Source: Acetobacteraceae bacterium
GTDB taxonomy: Bacteria > Pseudomonadota > Alphaproteobacteria > Acetobacterales > Acetobacteraceae
Length of the DNA: 7,684 bases
Assembly: GCA_947478535.1 (NCBI GenBank)
Contig: CANJXD010000269.1
Coordinates: 1-7,684 of the forward strand
Direction of reading: 5' to 3'
Shown here piece after piece: positions 1 through 6,064 of the stretch. The notes beneath the pieces were generated by a model. It did no database searches. It was not told the origin of the DNA and saw nothing but the letters and a program-made list of their open reading frames with translations. Position 1 is the stretch's first letter, and every line of letters begins with the position of its first letter. A program made the translations under genes and the position numbers.

Positions 1-1
1 C

Positions 2-55
2 ACCCGGGCGCCGACCAATGCCTGGACGCATGCGGTGGTGGACGCCGCCCGCTGA
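2..55 (+). CDS. Possible C-terminal tail of a gene entering from the left edge
   Basis: Reading from base 2 gives 17 open codons ending in TGA at 53-55, with the end peptide TNAWTHAVVDAAR. Fifteen of the 17 codons end in G or C, as expected for coding sequence in this genome. The stop lies just before a strong hairpin at 66-92, which would suit a gene end converging on the minus-strand amidohydrolase. The fragment is too short to assign to a family, and another frame is also open across it, so this is a weak call. Confidence 0.35.
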   Translation, partial: TRAPTNAWTHAVVDAAR

Positions 56-65
56 GGGCCTGACG

Positions 66-92
66 GGCGCCGCCGGCAAACCCGGCGGCGCC
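66..92. terminator. GC-rich perfect hairpin, likely bidirectional terminator
   Basis: GGCGCCGCCGG (66-76) pairs perfectly with CCGGCGGCGCC (82-92) around a 5-base loop CAAAC, giving an 11-bp stem. It sits between the possible plus-strand gene end at 55 and the TAG stop (92-94) of the minus-strand ring-opening amidohydrolase, and that stop overlaps the last stem base. There is no clear U-run on either side, so a classical intrinsic terminator is not proven. Position and stem strength still favour a transcript-end role for the two convergent genes. Confidence 0.5.
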
Positions 93-1126
93 TATTCCCG
101 CGCGAAGACGCAGACGAGGCCGCCGCCCGGCGGCCCCTGGTGTTCCGCCCCGCCGCTGACGAAAACGCGGCCATCGCCGGCCACCGCCGCGACGATGGCG
201 CCGAGCGCACCGCGCAGGTGGCGTTGCGCGTCGATATCCGTATCGCCGAGCATGGTGTGGCGATACCCGCGGATGGCGCCGGTCTTGTCCGGCTCGCCCT
301 TCGCGATCACGCCGAGAACCTCCCCCGGCGCGGCGCGGAAGGCGGCCTGCACGCCCTCAAGATCGAGCAGATCCCGCATCGGCGCGACGCCGGCGGTGAT
401 GCCGGGCGCCCAGCCTGGCCCGCGGCCGATCACCACCACCTCGTTGCACGTCACCTCGACGCCGGAGGAGATGCTGACGCGGTTCGAATAGAGCGAGAGG
501 TCCGCCAGAAGCGCCGCTTCCGTGACCTTTCCCGCATCGACATCGCCGATGGCGATGCCGGCGCCGAGCGCCGCCGCGGCGCGGGACAGCGCCATCAGCA
601 GCTTCGCATCCTGGCTGCGCGCGCCGGGGTCCGGCGCCTGGGCGGCGGGTGCCTTCACCTGCACCAGCACCACATCCTCGGCCCGCGCGATGCCGGCATC
701 CGCCATGGCGGCGCGGACGGCGGCGATCACGGCTTCGATCTGCGCCATGCGGCCGATCTCCCGCGCCGGCGTCGCGGGGCTGAACGCCGTGCCGAGGGCG
801 AGGCCGCTGCCCGCGCTGGCCTCGGCCGCGACGGAAAACACCATGTAGTGCGGGCTGAGCGCGCCTTCCGTGCCGCCGGACAGCACGCAGGGAATTCGCG
901 CGGCGAGTGCTGCCGGATCGCCCGCGCCGTGGCGCGACAGCAGCAGCATGAGGGACTGGGTGAAGAAGCCGCGGGTAAAGTCATTCAGCCCGCCATTGCC
1001 CTCGGTCTTGCCGATGACGGCGCGGATATCGCCGGCGCGGCGCGCCCCCGAATCCAGCAGGGCGCCGAGGGCCGATAGGTCCCCGGGATGGGCCATGGAC
1101 AATCTGTCAAGGATAAGCCTGGGCAT
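92..1126 (-). CDS. Ring-opening amidohydrolase, cyanuric acid hydrolase/barbiturase family
   Basis: The 344-residue product belongs to the small family that hydrolyses an amide bond in cyanuric acid (AtzD/TrzD) or barbiturate using Ser-Lys dyads; it should be cytoplasmic. Three homologous repeats are visible, each with a lysine and a serine motif: K40 (VIGKTEGNG) with S83 (SGGTEG), K158 (VQVKAP) with S220/S221 (SISSGVE, then CNEVVV), and K276 (VIAKGE) with S324 (SGGAEHQGPPGGG). Arginines expected to hold the substrate occur in TRGF (R52), SRAAAALG (R182) and RHTMLGDTD (R289). The C-terminal EHQGPPGGG matches the family's metal-site loop. The protein is slightly shorter than typical members (about 360 residues) but loses no motif. 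The ATG at 1126 starts the conserved N-terminus; upstream codons on this strand oppose the neighbouring monooxygenase and are not family sequence. No clear ribosome binding site precedes it. It diverges from the FAD monooxygenase across 45 bp. Sequence alone does not separate cyanurate, barbiturate or another cyclic imide as substrate. Confidence 0.93.
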   Translation of the reverse strand: MPRLILDRLSMAHPGDLSALGALLDSGARRAGDIRAVIGKTEGNGGLNDFTRGFFTQSLMLLLSRHGAGDPAALAARIPCVLSGGTEGALSPHYMVFSVAAEASAGSGLALGTAFSPATPAREIGRMAQIEAVIAAVRAAMADAGIARAEDVVLVQVKAPAAQAPDPGARSQDAKLLMALSRAAAALGAGIAIGDVDAGKVTEAALLADLSLYSNRVSISSGVEVTCNEVVVIGRGPGWAPGITAGVAPMRDLLDLEGVQAAFRAAPGEVLGVIAKGEPDKTGAIRGYRHTMLGDTDIDAQRHLRGALGAIVAAVAGDGRVFVSGGAEHQGPPGGGLVCVFARE

Positions 1127-1171
1127 GGCGCAATGCTTGCACGTCCGCGCGAAGCCATACAGGGTCTTCGC
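1127..1171. promoter_or_regulatory. Short divergent intergenic region between hydrolase and monooxygenase
   Basis: Only 45 bp separate the two divergent start codons, so each promoter must overlap the other or extend into the opposing gene; this suggests co-regulation. The stretch contains TGCTTGCA (1134-1141), an 8-mer that also occurs in the other divergent region at 4205-4212. AGGG at 1161-1164, 7 bases before the ATG at 1172, is the probable ribosome binding site of the monooxygenase. I find no convincing -35/-10 pair on either strand. Confidence 0.4.
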
Positions 1172-2323
1172 ATGCGCATCGGAATCATCGGCACTGGCGT
1201 CGCAGGCAGTCTTCTGGCGGAGGCGTTGATCGACGCCCCCGGCGTCGATGTGTGCGCCTATGAGCGTGTGGCGCCCGGGGATCACGCGGAAGCCGGGACG
1301 GGACTGAATATCGGCCCGAACGCCGTGAAGGCGCTGCGGCTGCACATGCCGGCGCGCCACGCGGCGTTGCGCGCGGCCTCCCTGACCTGGAACCGCTGGT
1401 TCGTCGACCTCACGGATGGCGAGAGGCTGCTGGACCTCAACCTGCTCGACCTGGCGGAGGAGCCGGGCGTGCGGATCCGCTGGTCGGAGCTCTACCGGCT
1501 GCTGCGCGCGCCCGCGGCAGGCTGCACGCGCAGCGGGCATGTGCTGGAGGCGCTGGAGGAAGATGCGGCCGGTCGCTTCGTGCCGGTGTTCCGCACCGCG
1601 GAGGGGCTGGTGCGCGATGGCGGCTTCGACCTGCTGGTCGGTGGCGATGGCCGCTACAGCCGGCTGCGCGCGCTGACGGCCGGGGAGCCGGAGAGCACGC
1701 CGCTCGGCGTCTGCATCTGGCGCCTGCTGGTGACGGAAGCAGCGGATTGCCCGTATGACGATTACGGCCAGTGGTTCCAGGGCAATGCGCGGCTGCTGTC
1801 CTTCCGCGTGCCGGGCGGCGCCGTCTATATCGCCGGGACGTTTCCGTTGCACGGCGAGACACAGATCACCGAGGCGATGAAGACGGTGGCGAAGCAGCGC
1901 GCGCTGTTCACCCCGGCCCATGGCAAGCCCTGCCCCGCCGTCGCCTGGATGCTCGACAAGATCGAGCAGCATCTGCCGGAGATCCATTGGGCCCGCAGCG
2001 CGACATCCCCGGTGCTGCGCCAGGCCGCCGAGGGCCGCGTGCTGTTCCTCGGCGATGCGGCGCAGGCGATGGTGCCGACTCTCGGCCAGGGGGCGACGCA
2101 GGCGGTGGAATGTGGCGTCGTCGCCGGCACGGTGCTGAAGCGCGGCGGGACGGTGGCGGAGATCGCGGCGCTGCGCGACCCCCGCGTAAAGTTCGTCTCG
2201 GACTTTTCGTGGGAGGCGAGCGATACGCTGGTGCCGCCCTGCGATGTCGTGACCGGTACCAGGGCGAAGGGGGAAGCGCCGTTTCTCACGAAGCTCCGGC
2301 AGCTCTACACCGACGTCCGCTAG
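1172..2323 (+). CDS. FAD-dependent monooxygenase (aromatic/heterocycle hydroxylase type)
   Basis: The product is 383 residues, the usual size for single-component class A flavoprotein monooxygenases, which use NAD(P)H and oxygen to hydroxylate an activated ring. An N-terminal Rossmann motif starts at once (IGIIGTGVAG, G7/G9/G12), with the ribose-binding acid at E31 (YER). GTGLNIGPNAVKALR (43-57) and RWSELYRLL (103-111) match conserved stretches of the class. The NAD(P)H/FAD 'DG' motif is GGDGRYSRLR (157-166), and the second FAD motif is FLGDAAQAMVPTLGQG (292-307). In the latter, Q298 replaces the histidine usual in GDAAH. The ATG at 1172 was chosen because it begins the Rossmann strand and has AGGG seven bases upstream; in-frame ATGs at 1088 and 1133 would add residues foreign to the family, and the 1088 start would lie inside the divergent gene. 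The gene faces the remains of an ABC permease whose original stop is two bases away. The substrate is unknown; a hydroxylated pyrimidine, pyridine or triazine-like ring would suit the neighbours. Confidence 0.88.
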   Translation: MRIGIIGTGVAGSLLAEALIDAPGVDVCAYERVAPGDHAEAGTGLNIGPNAVKALRLHMPARHAALRAASLTWNRWFVDLTDGERLLDLNLLDLAEEPGVRIRWSELYRLLRAPAAGCTRSGHVLEALEEDAAGRFVPVFRTAEGLVRDGGFDLLVGGDGRYSRLRALTAGEPESTPLGVCIWRLLVTEAADCPYDDYGQWFQGNARLLSFRVPGGAVYIAGTFPLHGETQITEAMKTVAKQRALFTPAHGKPCPAVAWMLDKIEQHLPEIHWARSATSPVLRQAAEGRVLFLGDAAQAMVPTLGQGATQAVECGVVAGTVLKRGGTVAEIAALRDPRVKFVSDFSWEASDTLVPPCDVVTGTRAKGEAPFLTKLRQLYTDVR

Positions 2324-2324
2324 A

Positions 2325-2561
2325 TCACTTCCCGGCCCAGTGGACGAAGCGCTATTGTAGCAGCGGAAACCGCGGGTTGAGTGCGTATCGCAGGCCACCG
2401 GCGACAAAGATGGTGCCATACATCAGGCCGCTCTCGAACAGCATCTGGGCGTTGATCAAGCGATGCCCGATCCCGTCGGTGGAGCCGATGAACATCTCCG
2501 CCACCACGACGATGAACAGGGGAAGCATCGCGGAGGCCGGAGTGGAGCGGCAGAATTCTAC
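2325..2561 (-). pseudogene. Remnant of an ABC permease, C-terminal part (NitT/TauT type)
   Basis: Minus-strand reading from about 2540 gives LPLFIVVVAEMFIGSTDGIG, then LINAQMLF, ESGLMYGTIFVAG and YALN. This is the C-terminal end of SsuC/TauC-type permeases, where VVAEMxxGSxGxG is followed by INAQ..F and a last membrane helix. A TAG (2352-2354) interrupts it, but the same frame continues with RFVHWAGK to a TGA at 2325-2327. RFVHW-like tails are normal in this family, so the TAG looks like an acquired nonsense mutation. Most of the permease (N-terminal helices and the segment before VVVAEM) is missing. Upstream it abuts the broken ATPase fragment. The intact permease at 6061-6897 has the equivalent motif (GEWIGSTTGIG) but is clearly divergent, so this is not a recent copy of it. 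The original stop lies two bases from the monooxygenase stop. Confidence 0.75.
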
Positions 2562-2808
2562 CCGGAGAGTTCGTAGGGGTAGCGGTGCAGGTCGAAGCGC
2601 ACGGGAAAGCTCCCCGCCAGGCGCTCCACGCGCCGGTCGGCCCCGGCGCGGGACAGGCCCGTCAGGCGCAGGGGGTAGCGGATATTGCCGGTGGCCCGGC
2701 GTCAGGGAAACAGCGCTTCCCGGTCGTTCTGGACGACGTAGCCGCCGCGCGCATCGGCGACGCCCCGCCCATCATACAGGGTGTCCCCGCCACCATGTTG
2801 ATGAGCGT
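2558..2808 (-). pseudogene. Remnant of an ABC transporter ATPase (NitT/TauT type)
   Basis: Read on the minus strand, 2808-2785 encodes TLINMVAG, the helix that normally follows Walker A. After a frame break and short loss, 2786-2558 reads LYDGRGVADARGGYVVQ (Q-loop), NDREALFP, a TGA at 2702-2704, then RRATGNIRYPLRL and VRFDLHRYPYELSG (start of the signature LSGGQ) before a TAG at 2558-2560. The TGA stands where family members have the tryptophan of 'LPWR', so TGG to TGA is the simplest explanation. Walker A and everything before it, and everything after LSG (Walker B, H-switch), are gone. The fragment begins directly after the stop of the amidohydrolase and leads into the permease remnant, so the ancestral order was amidohydrolase-ATPase-permease on this strand. 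A plain non-coding interpretation is unlikely, because Q-loop and signature motifs occur in order and at about the right spacing. Confidence 0.75.
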
Positions 2809-2825
2809 CTGGGCAGCCGCGGCGC

Positions 2826-4109
2826 TCAGACGTGCAGGTCGGCCCAGCGGGCTGTCCGCATCGCGGCGACCAGTGCGGCTTCCTCCTCCCGCACCAGGCG
2901 GCCCTGGCGGACCAGCATTTCCCCATCGACGATCACGTCACGCACGCTGCGGGGGGATGCGGAGTAGAGCAGGTTCGCGCCAAGATCATGCGCCGGCGCC
3001 ATCTCCAGCCGATCGAGGTCCCAGACCACGAGATCGGCGCGCTTGCCCACCTCGATGCTTCCCACGATGTGATCCATGCCGAGCGCGCGCGCGCCCTCGA
3101 TGGTCATCATCCGCAGCATGGTGGCAACCGGCAGCGCGGTGGGGTCGCCGGCGGATTGCTTGCCGACAAGGGCGGCGAGACGCGCTTCCCAGATCATGTC
3201 CATCGCATTGTCGCTGGCCGTCCAATCCGTGCCGAGACCGACGGCGACGCGCCCGGCATAGCGGTGCAGCGGGATGGTCCGCGCCTCGATCTTCAGGTTG
3301 CTCGCGGGGCAATGGGCAATGGCGATGCCGTCCTCGCACCAGCCCTCGATCTCCGCCTCATCGAGATAGATCGCATGCGCCGCCAGGGTGCGCGGATTGG
3401 CGAGGCCGGCGCGGCGGAGGCAGGCGAGCGCACCAGCATGGCCGCGCGCCCGCACCGCCGCCACTTCCGGCGCGGATTGCGCGACATGCAGCACGACGCG
3501 CGCGCCCGCCTTCTCCGCCTGCCGCGCCACCTCCGCGAGCAGCGCATCGCCGCAACTGTCGAGCGCATGCGGGGCGATGGCGGCGGTGATGCGGGAGGCC
3601 GCGGGATCGGCGCCGTAGCGTTCCATCAGCCGCGCCGTTTCCGCCCAGGCCGCGGATGCGCGCGCATCCGTCATGGTGGAGCCGACCAGGGCGCGGAGGC
3701 CGGATGCCTCGATCACCGGGGCGAGGCGATCCATCTCCGCCAGGCGATCGGCGATGCAGGTGACGCCGTTGAGCAGGAACTCGGCACAGGCGGCGCGGAG
3801 CGACAGCGCGTAATCCGCATCGGTGAAGCGCTCCTGCCCCGGCACGCGATAGGCGCCGGCCCAGAATTCGCGCGGCAGGTCTTCCGCCAAGCCGCGGAAC
3901 AGCGCCGTCGCGGCGTGGGTATGCACATTCACCAGGCCGGGCGTGACCATCGCATGGGCGCACTCGATCACGGTATCGGCGGGCCCGCGTGGCAGGGCCA
4001 GGCCGATGGCCGCGATGCGGCCGGCCTCGATACGAATATCCTGGCCGCGCAGCACGCGATGCGCGGAATCCATGGTCAGGATGGCGGCATTGGTCAGGAT
4101 AAGGGCCAT
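2826..4109 (-). CDS. Metal-dependent amidohydrolase, TrzN/AtzB/cytosine-MTA deaminase type
   Basis: The 427-residue protein has the full layout of subtype III amidohydrolases, zinc or iron (beta/alpha)8-barrel enzymes that deaminate or dechlorinate nucleobases, s-triazines and related compounds in the cytoplasm. An N-terminal beta-sandwich strand (ILTNAAILTMD) is followed by HTH (H63, H65) in PGLVNVHTH. The third metal histidine is H208 in LHVAQS, the substrate-side histidine is H245 (LAAHAIYLDE), HCPASNLKI spans 266-274, and the metal aspartate is D295 in LGTDWTASDNAMDM. The C-terminal GSIEVGKRADLVVWDLD closes the sandwich. In well-studied deaminases of this group the third histidine is followed by an acid (HxxE); here that place is Q211, which may mark a different reaction or subclade. 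ATG 4109 fits the homologous start; an in-frame ATG at 4124 adds five residues, and neither has a strong ribosome binding site. Its stop is immediately followed by the broken ATPase. It diverges from the transporter operon. The substrate is not determinable from sequence. Confidence 0.9.
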   Translation of the reverse strand: MALILTNAAILTMDSAHRVLRGQDIRIEAGRIAAIGLALPRGPADTVIECAHAMVTPGLVNVHTHAATALFRGLAEDLPREFWAGAYRVPGQERFTDADYALSLRAACAEFLLNGVTCIADRLAEMDRLAPVIEASGLRALVGSTMTDARASAAWAETARLMERYGADPAASRITAAIAPHALDSCGDALLAEVARQAEKAGARVVLHVAQSAPEVAAVRARGHAGALACLRRAGLANPRTLAAHAIYLDEAEIEGWCEDGIAIAHCPASNLKIEARTIPLHRYAGRVAVGLGTDWTASDNAMDMIWEARLAALVGKQSAGDPTALPVATMLRMMTIEGARALGMDHIVGSIEVGKRADLVVWDLDRLEMAPAHDLGANLLYSASPRSVRDVIVDGEMLVRQGRLVREEEAALVAAMRTARWADLHV

Positions 4110-4145
4110 GGCGCATCCGCGCATGCCGGGGATAGAGGGTCAAGC

Positions 4146-4162
4146 GTGCGAAAAATACGCAC
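4146..4162. promoter_or_regulatory. Dyad GTGCG-N7-CGCAC, possible operator
   Basis: GTGCG (4146-4150) and CGCAC (4158-4162) form perfect 5-bp arms around the spacer AAAAATA. An A-rich spacer between GC arms in a divergent promoter region is typical of a repressor or activator site. The arms are short, however, and chance occurrence cannot be excluded. Confidence 0.3.
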
Positions 4163-4206
4163 ACCTCGCCCGTAAAATTCCGGCTTCGCGCACGCCCGGC
4201 ACCGTG

Positions 4207-4224
4207 CTTGCATACCCCCGCAAG
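4207..4224. promoter_or_regulatory. Dyad CTTGC-N8-GCAAG, possible operator
   Basis: CTTGC (4207-4211) and GCAAG (4220-4224) are perfect inverted 5-bp arms separated by 8 bases. The left arm lies within TGCTTGCA (4205-4212), which is repeated in the other divergent region at 1134-1141. A shared regulator acting on both gene pairs would explain this. The evidence is suggestive only. Confidence 0.3.
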
Positions 4225-4269
4225 GACACCGCGCGGCCGAGGGCGGCCATCGGCGCGGCACCATGGGAT

Positions 4270-4273
4270 GGAG
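4270..4273 (+). promoter_or_regulatory. Ribosome binding site deciding the start of the binding protein
   Basis: GGAG at 4270-4273 lies seven bases before the ATG at 4281. An earlier in-frame ATG at 4263 has no such site and would place the GGAG inside the gene. The later start also puts the twin-arginine motif at residues 5-6, as is usual for short Tat signals. Confidence 0.7.
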
Positions 4274-4280
4274 CTTGAGC

Positions 4281-5297
4281 ATGCCGTTTGACCGCAGGAC
4301 GTTGCTCACGGGTTCGGCCGCCATGGCCGCGGGCGCCGGCGCGATGCTGGATGTCGAGGCAAGGGCGCAGGGCCGGGCCACCGTGAACCTCCAGCTTGGC
4401 TGGATTCTCTCCGGTAACCAGATCGGCGAGGTCTGCGCCAAGCATATGGGCTTCTATGAGGCGGAGGGCCTCGACCTGCGCTTCCAGCCCGGCGGGCCGA
4501 ACATCGATGGCGTGGCCGTCGTCGCCGCCGGCCGGTTCGAGGTGGGGCAGGTGTCCTCCTCGCCGTCGCTGATGCTGGCCTCGTCGCAGGATATTCCGGT
4601 GCGCTGCTTCGCCGCCGGCGCGCAGGTGCACCCCTTCAGCTACATCTCCCGCGCCGCCAAGCCGGTGCGGGAGCCGCGCGACCTCATCGGCAAGAAGATC
4701 GGCACGCAATCCACCGCCGTCATCCTGCTCCGCGCGCTGCTGGCGAAGAACAACATCGCGGAACGTGACGTCACCATCATCCCGATCGGCGCCGACATGT
4801 CGCCGCTGATGACGGGCCAGGTGGATGTCATCACGGGCTGGCTGACCAATACGACGGCGCTGAACGTCATCCCGGATCGCGTCGTGATGCGGCTGTGGGA
4901 TACCGGCGTGCGGCTGTATGCCCTGCCCTACTACGCGACCGCGCAGACCATCGACCGGCGCGCCGATGTGCTGGCGAAGTTCCTGAATGCTACTGGCCGT
5001 GGCTGGGCCTACGCCCATGCGAACCGCGCGGCGGCGGTGGACTTCCTCATCAAGGAATTCCCGGCGCTGAACCGGGCGGATGAGGTGGGCGCGCTGGAGG
5101 TCATGCTCGCCTATGCCTTCGGCCCGAAGACGCTCTCCGAGGGCTGGGGCACAATGGACCCGGCGGTGTGGCAGGAGCAGATCGAGCTTTACGCGCAGCT
5201 CGGCCAGTTCAGCCGCCGCACGCCGCGCCTCGATGAGGTGATGACGATGAAGATCCTGGAAATGACCAAGGACCAGCGACCGAAGATCAGCGGATGA
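4281..5297 (+). CDS. ABC transporter substrate-binding protein, NitT/TauT (NMT1/THI5-like), Tat-exported
   Basis: The 338-residue protein is the periplasmic binding component of the ABC importer encoded by the next two genes. Its N-terminus has a twin-arginine signal: FDRRTLL followed by a small-residue hydrophobic stretch (GSAAMAAGAGAML), with probable cleavage after ARA near residue 29. The mature start TVNLQLGW and then GFYEAEGLDLRFQPGGP are hallmarks of the NMT1/THI5-like fold. The middle DLIGKKIGTQS and the later LMTGQVDVITGW match the second lobe of NitT/TauT binding proteins. This family carries small molecules such as sulfonates, nitrate, thiamin pyrimidine precursors and aromatic acids. 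The exact ligand cannot be read from the sequence, but the catabolic neighbours make a ring compound likely. The gene leads the operon: its TGA overlaps the ATG of the ATPase in ATGA. It is preceded by the divergent regulatory region shared with the amidohydrolase. Confidence 0.9.
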   Translation: MPFDRRTLLTGSAAMAAGAGAMLDVEARAQGRATVNLQLGWILSGNQIGEVCAKHMGFYEAEGLDLRFQPGGPNIDGVAVVAAGRFEVGQVSSSPSLMLASSQDIPVRCFAAGAQVHPFSYISRAAKPVREPRDLIGKKIGTQSTAVILLRALLAKNNIAERDVTIIPIGADMSPLMTGQVDVITGWLTNTTALNVIPDRVVMRLWDTGVRLYALPYYATAQTIDRRADVLAKFLNATGRGWAYAHANRAAAVDFLIKEFPALNRADEVGALEVMLAYAFGPKTLSEGWGTMDPAVWQEQIELYAQLGQFSRRTPRLDEVMTMKILEMTKDQRPKISG

Positions 5298-6064
5298 CGG
5301 CGGCGGTCGATTGCCGGGGCGTCACGGTGCGGTTCGTCACGGACCGCCGCACCGTGACGGCGCTGCGCGACGTCAGCATGGCGGTGGAGGAAGGGGGGTT
5401 CCTCTCGCTCCTCGGCCCCTCCGGTTGCGGGAAATCGACGCTGCTGCGGGTGGTGGCGGATCTCGTCTCCCCCAGCGCTGGGGATGTTTCCGTCTTTGGC
5501 ATGTCGCCGCGGGATGCGCGGGCGGCGCGCACGTTGGGCTTCGTGTTCCAGGATGCGGCGCTGCTGCCATGGCGGACGGCGCTGCAGAATGTGGAACTGC
5601 CGCTTGAGGTCGGCGGCAAGCGCGTGCTGCCGGCCGGCGCGCCGACACCGCGCGAATTGCTGAAGCTGGTCGGGCTGGAGGGGTGGGAGAATTCCTTCCC
5701 GCATGAGCTTTCTGGCGGCATGCGCCAGCGCGTATCCATCGCCCGCGCCTTGCTCGGCGGGCCGCGCCTGCTGCTGATGGATGAGCCCTTCGGCGCGCTG
5801 GATGAGATCACGCGCGACCGGTTGAACGAGGAGTTGCGCCGCGTGTGGCAGGAGACAGGGACGACGATCCTGTTCGTCACGCATTCCGTCTATGAGGCCG
5901 TCTATCTCGGCGAGCAGGTGCTGGTGCTGGCCGCCAATCCTGGCCGCAACGCCGCCCTGGTCGATGTGGATCTGCCGCGCGATCGTGACCTCGCGGTGCG
6001 GGAGACGCCGGAATTCATCCAGATCGTCTCCGGCCTGCGGGACGCATTGGGGAGGCGGCATTGA
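5294..6064 (+). CDS. ABC transporter ATP-binding protein, NitT/TauT type
   Basis: This 256-residue ATPase powers the importer from the cytoplasmic side. All nucleotide-binding elements are intact: Walker A GPSGCGKST (41-49), Q-loop FVFQDAALLPWR with Q86, signature LSGGMRQR (139-146), Walker B LLLMDEPFGALD (159-170) and switch histidine H197 in FVTHSVYEAV. The Q-loop LPWR and the FVTH...EA.YL. pattern are characteristic of the SsuB/TauB/NrtD group. Length is normal for the group. A stretch between the Q-loop and the signature (GGKRVLPAGAPTP, 107-119) is unusually Pro/Gly-rich. It overlaps the binding-protein gene by four bases (ATGA) and the permease gene by four bases (TTGA), implying translational coupling. 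It differs clearly from the broken ATPase at 2558-2808 and is not its parent. Confidence 0.95.
   Translation: MTAAVDCRGVTVRFVTDRRTVTALRDVSMAVEEGGFLSLLGPSGCGKSTLLRVVADLVSPSAGDVSVFGMSPRDARAARTLGFVFQDAALLPWRTALQNVELPLEVGGKRVLPAGAPTPRELLKLVGLEGWENSFPHELSGGMRQRVSIARALLGGPRLLLMDEPFGALDEITRDRLNEELRRVWQETGTTILFVTHSVYEAVYLGEQVLVLAANPGRNAALVDVDLPRDRDLAVRETPEFIQIVSGLRDALGRRH
6051..6055 (+). promoter_or_regulatory. Ribosome binding site for the TTG-started permease
   Basis: GGAGG at 6051-6055 lies five bases before TTG 6061. It supports this rare start codon, which overlaps the ATPase stop, over any later ATG. No in-frame ATG occurs until residue 43, inside the first membrane helix. Confidence 0.65.

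Larger units (their letters stand above)
4110..4280. promoter_or_regulatory. Divergent regulatory region between amidohydrolase and transporter operon
   Basis: This 171-bp gap must hold promoters for both the minus-strand amidohydrolase and the plus-strand transporter operon. It contains a relatively A+T-rich patch (4151-4180) with TAAAAT at 4173-4178, a possible -10 for the plus strand without a convincing -35. Two small dyads flank this patch and are listed separately. No regulator gene is adjacent. Confidence 0.5.

Noticed and set aside
140..1078. 312-residue plus-strand open frame opposite the ring-opening amidohydrolase
   Set aside because: It is an Arg/Ala/Gly-rich shadow frame; the minus strand encodes a complete, motif-bearing enzyme.
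1127..2419. Minus-strand open frame continuing upstream of the ring-opening amidohydrolase to make a 775-residue protein
   Set aside because: The upstream part lies opposite the monooxygenase, is Arg/His/Gln-rich with no recognisable domain, and ends where family homology begins. It is a high-GC antisense artefact.
2325..2808. Recent duplication of the intact transporter genes as the source of the remnants
   Set aside because: The Q-loop to signature region and the permease C-terminus differ substantially between remnant and intact copies, so the remnants derive from a separate transporter.
2702..2926. 74-residue minus-strand open frame as a small gene
   Set aside because: Its first half is out of frame within the amidohydrolase and its last part is the Q-loop region of the broken ATPase, so it is not a separate gene.
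2832..4175. 447-residue plus-strand open frame opposite the amidohydrolase
   Set aside because: The composition is typical of antisense reading in GC-rich DNA and no motifs are seen. The opposite strand carries all the catalytic motifs of an amidohydrolase.
4263..4280. Earlier ATG start for the substrate-binding protein
   Set aside because: It has no ribosome binding site, and the GGAG at 4270-4273 is placed correctly for the ATG at 4281, which also gives a normal Tat signal peptide.
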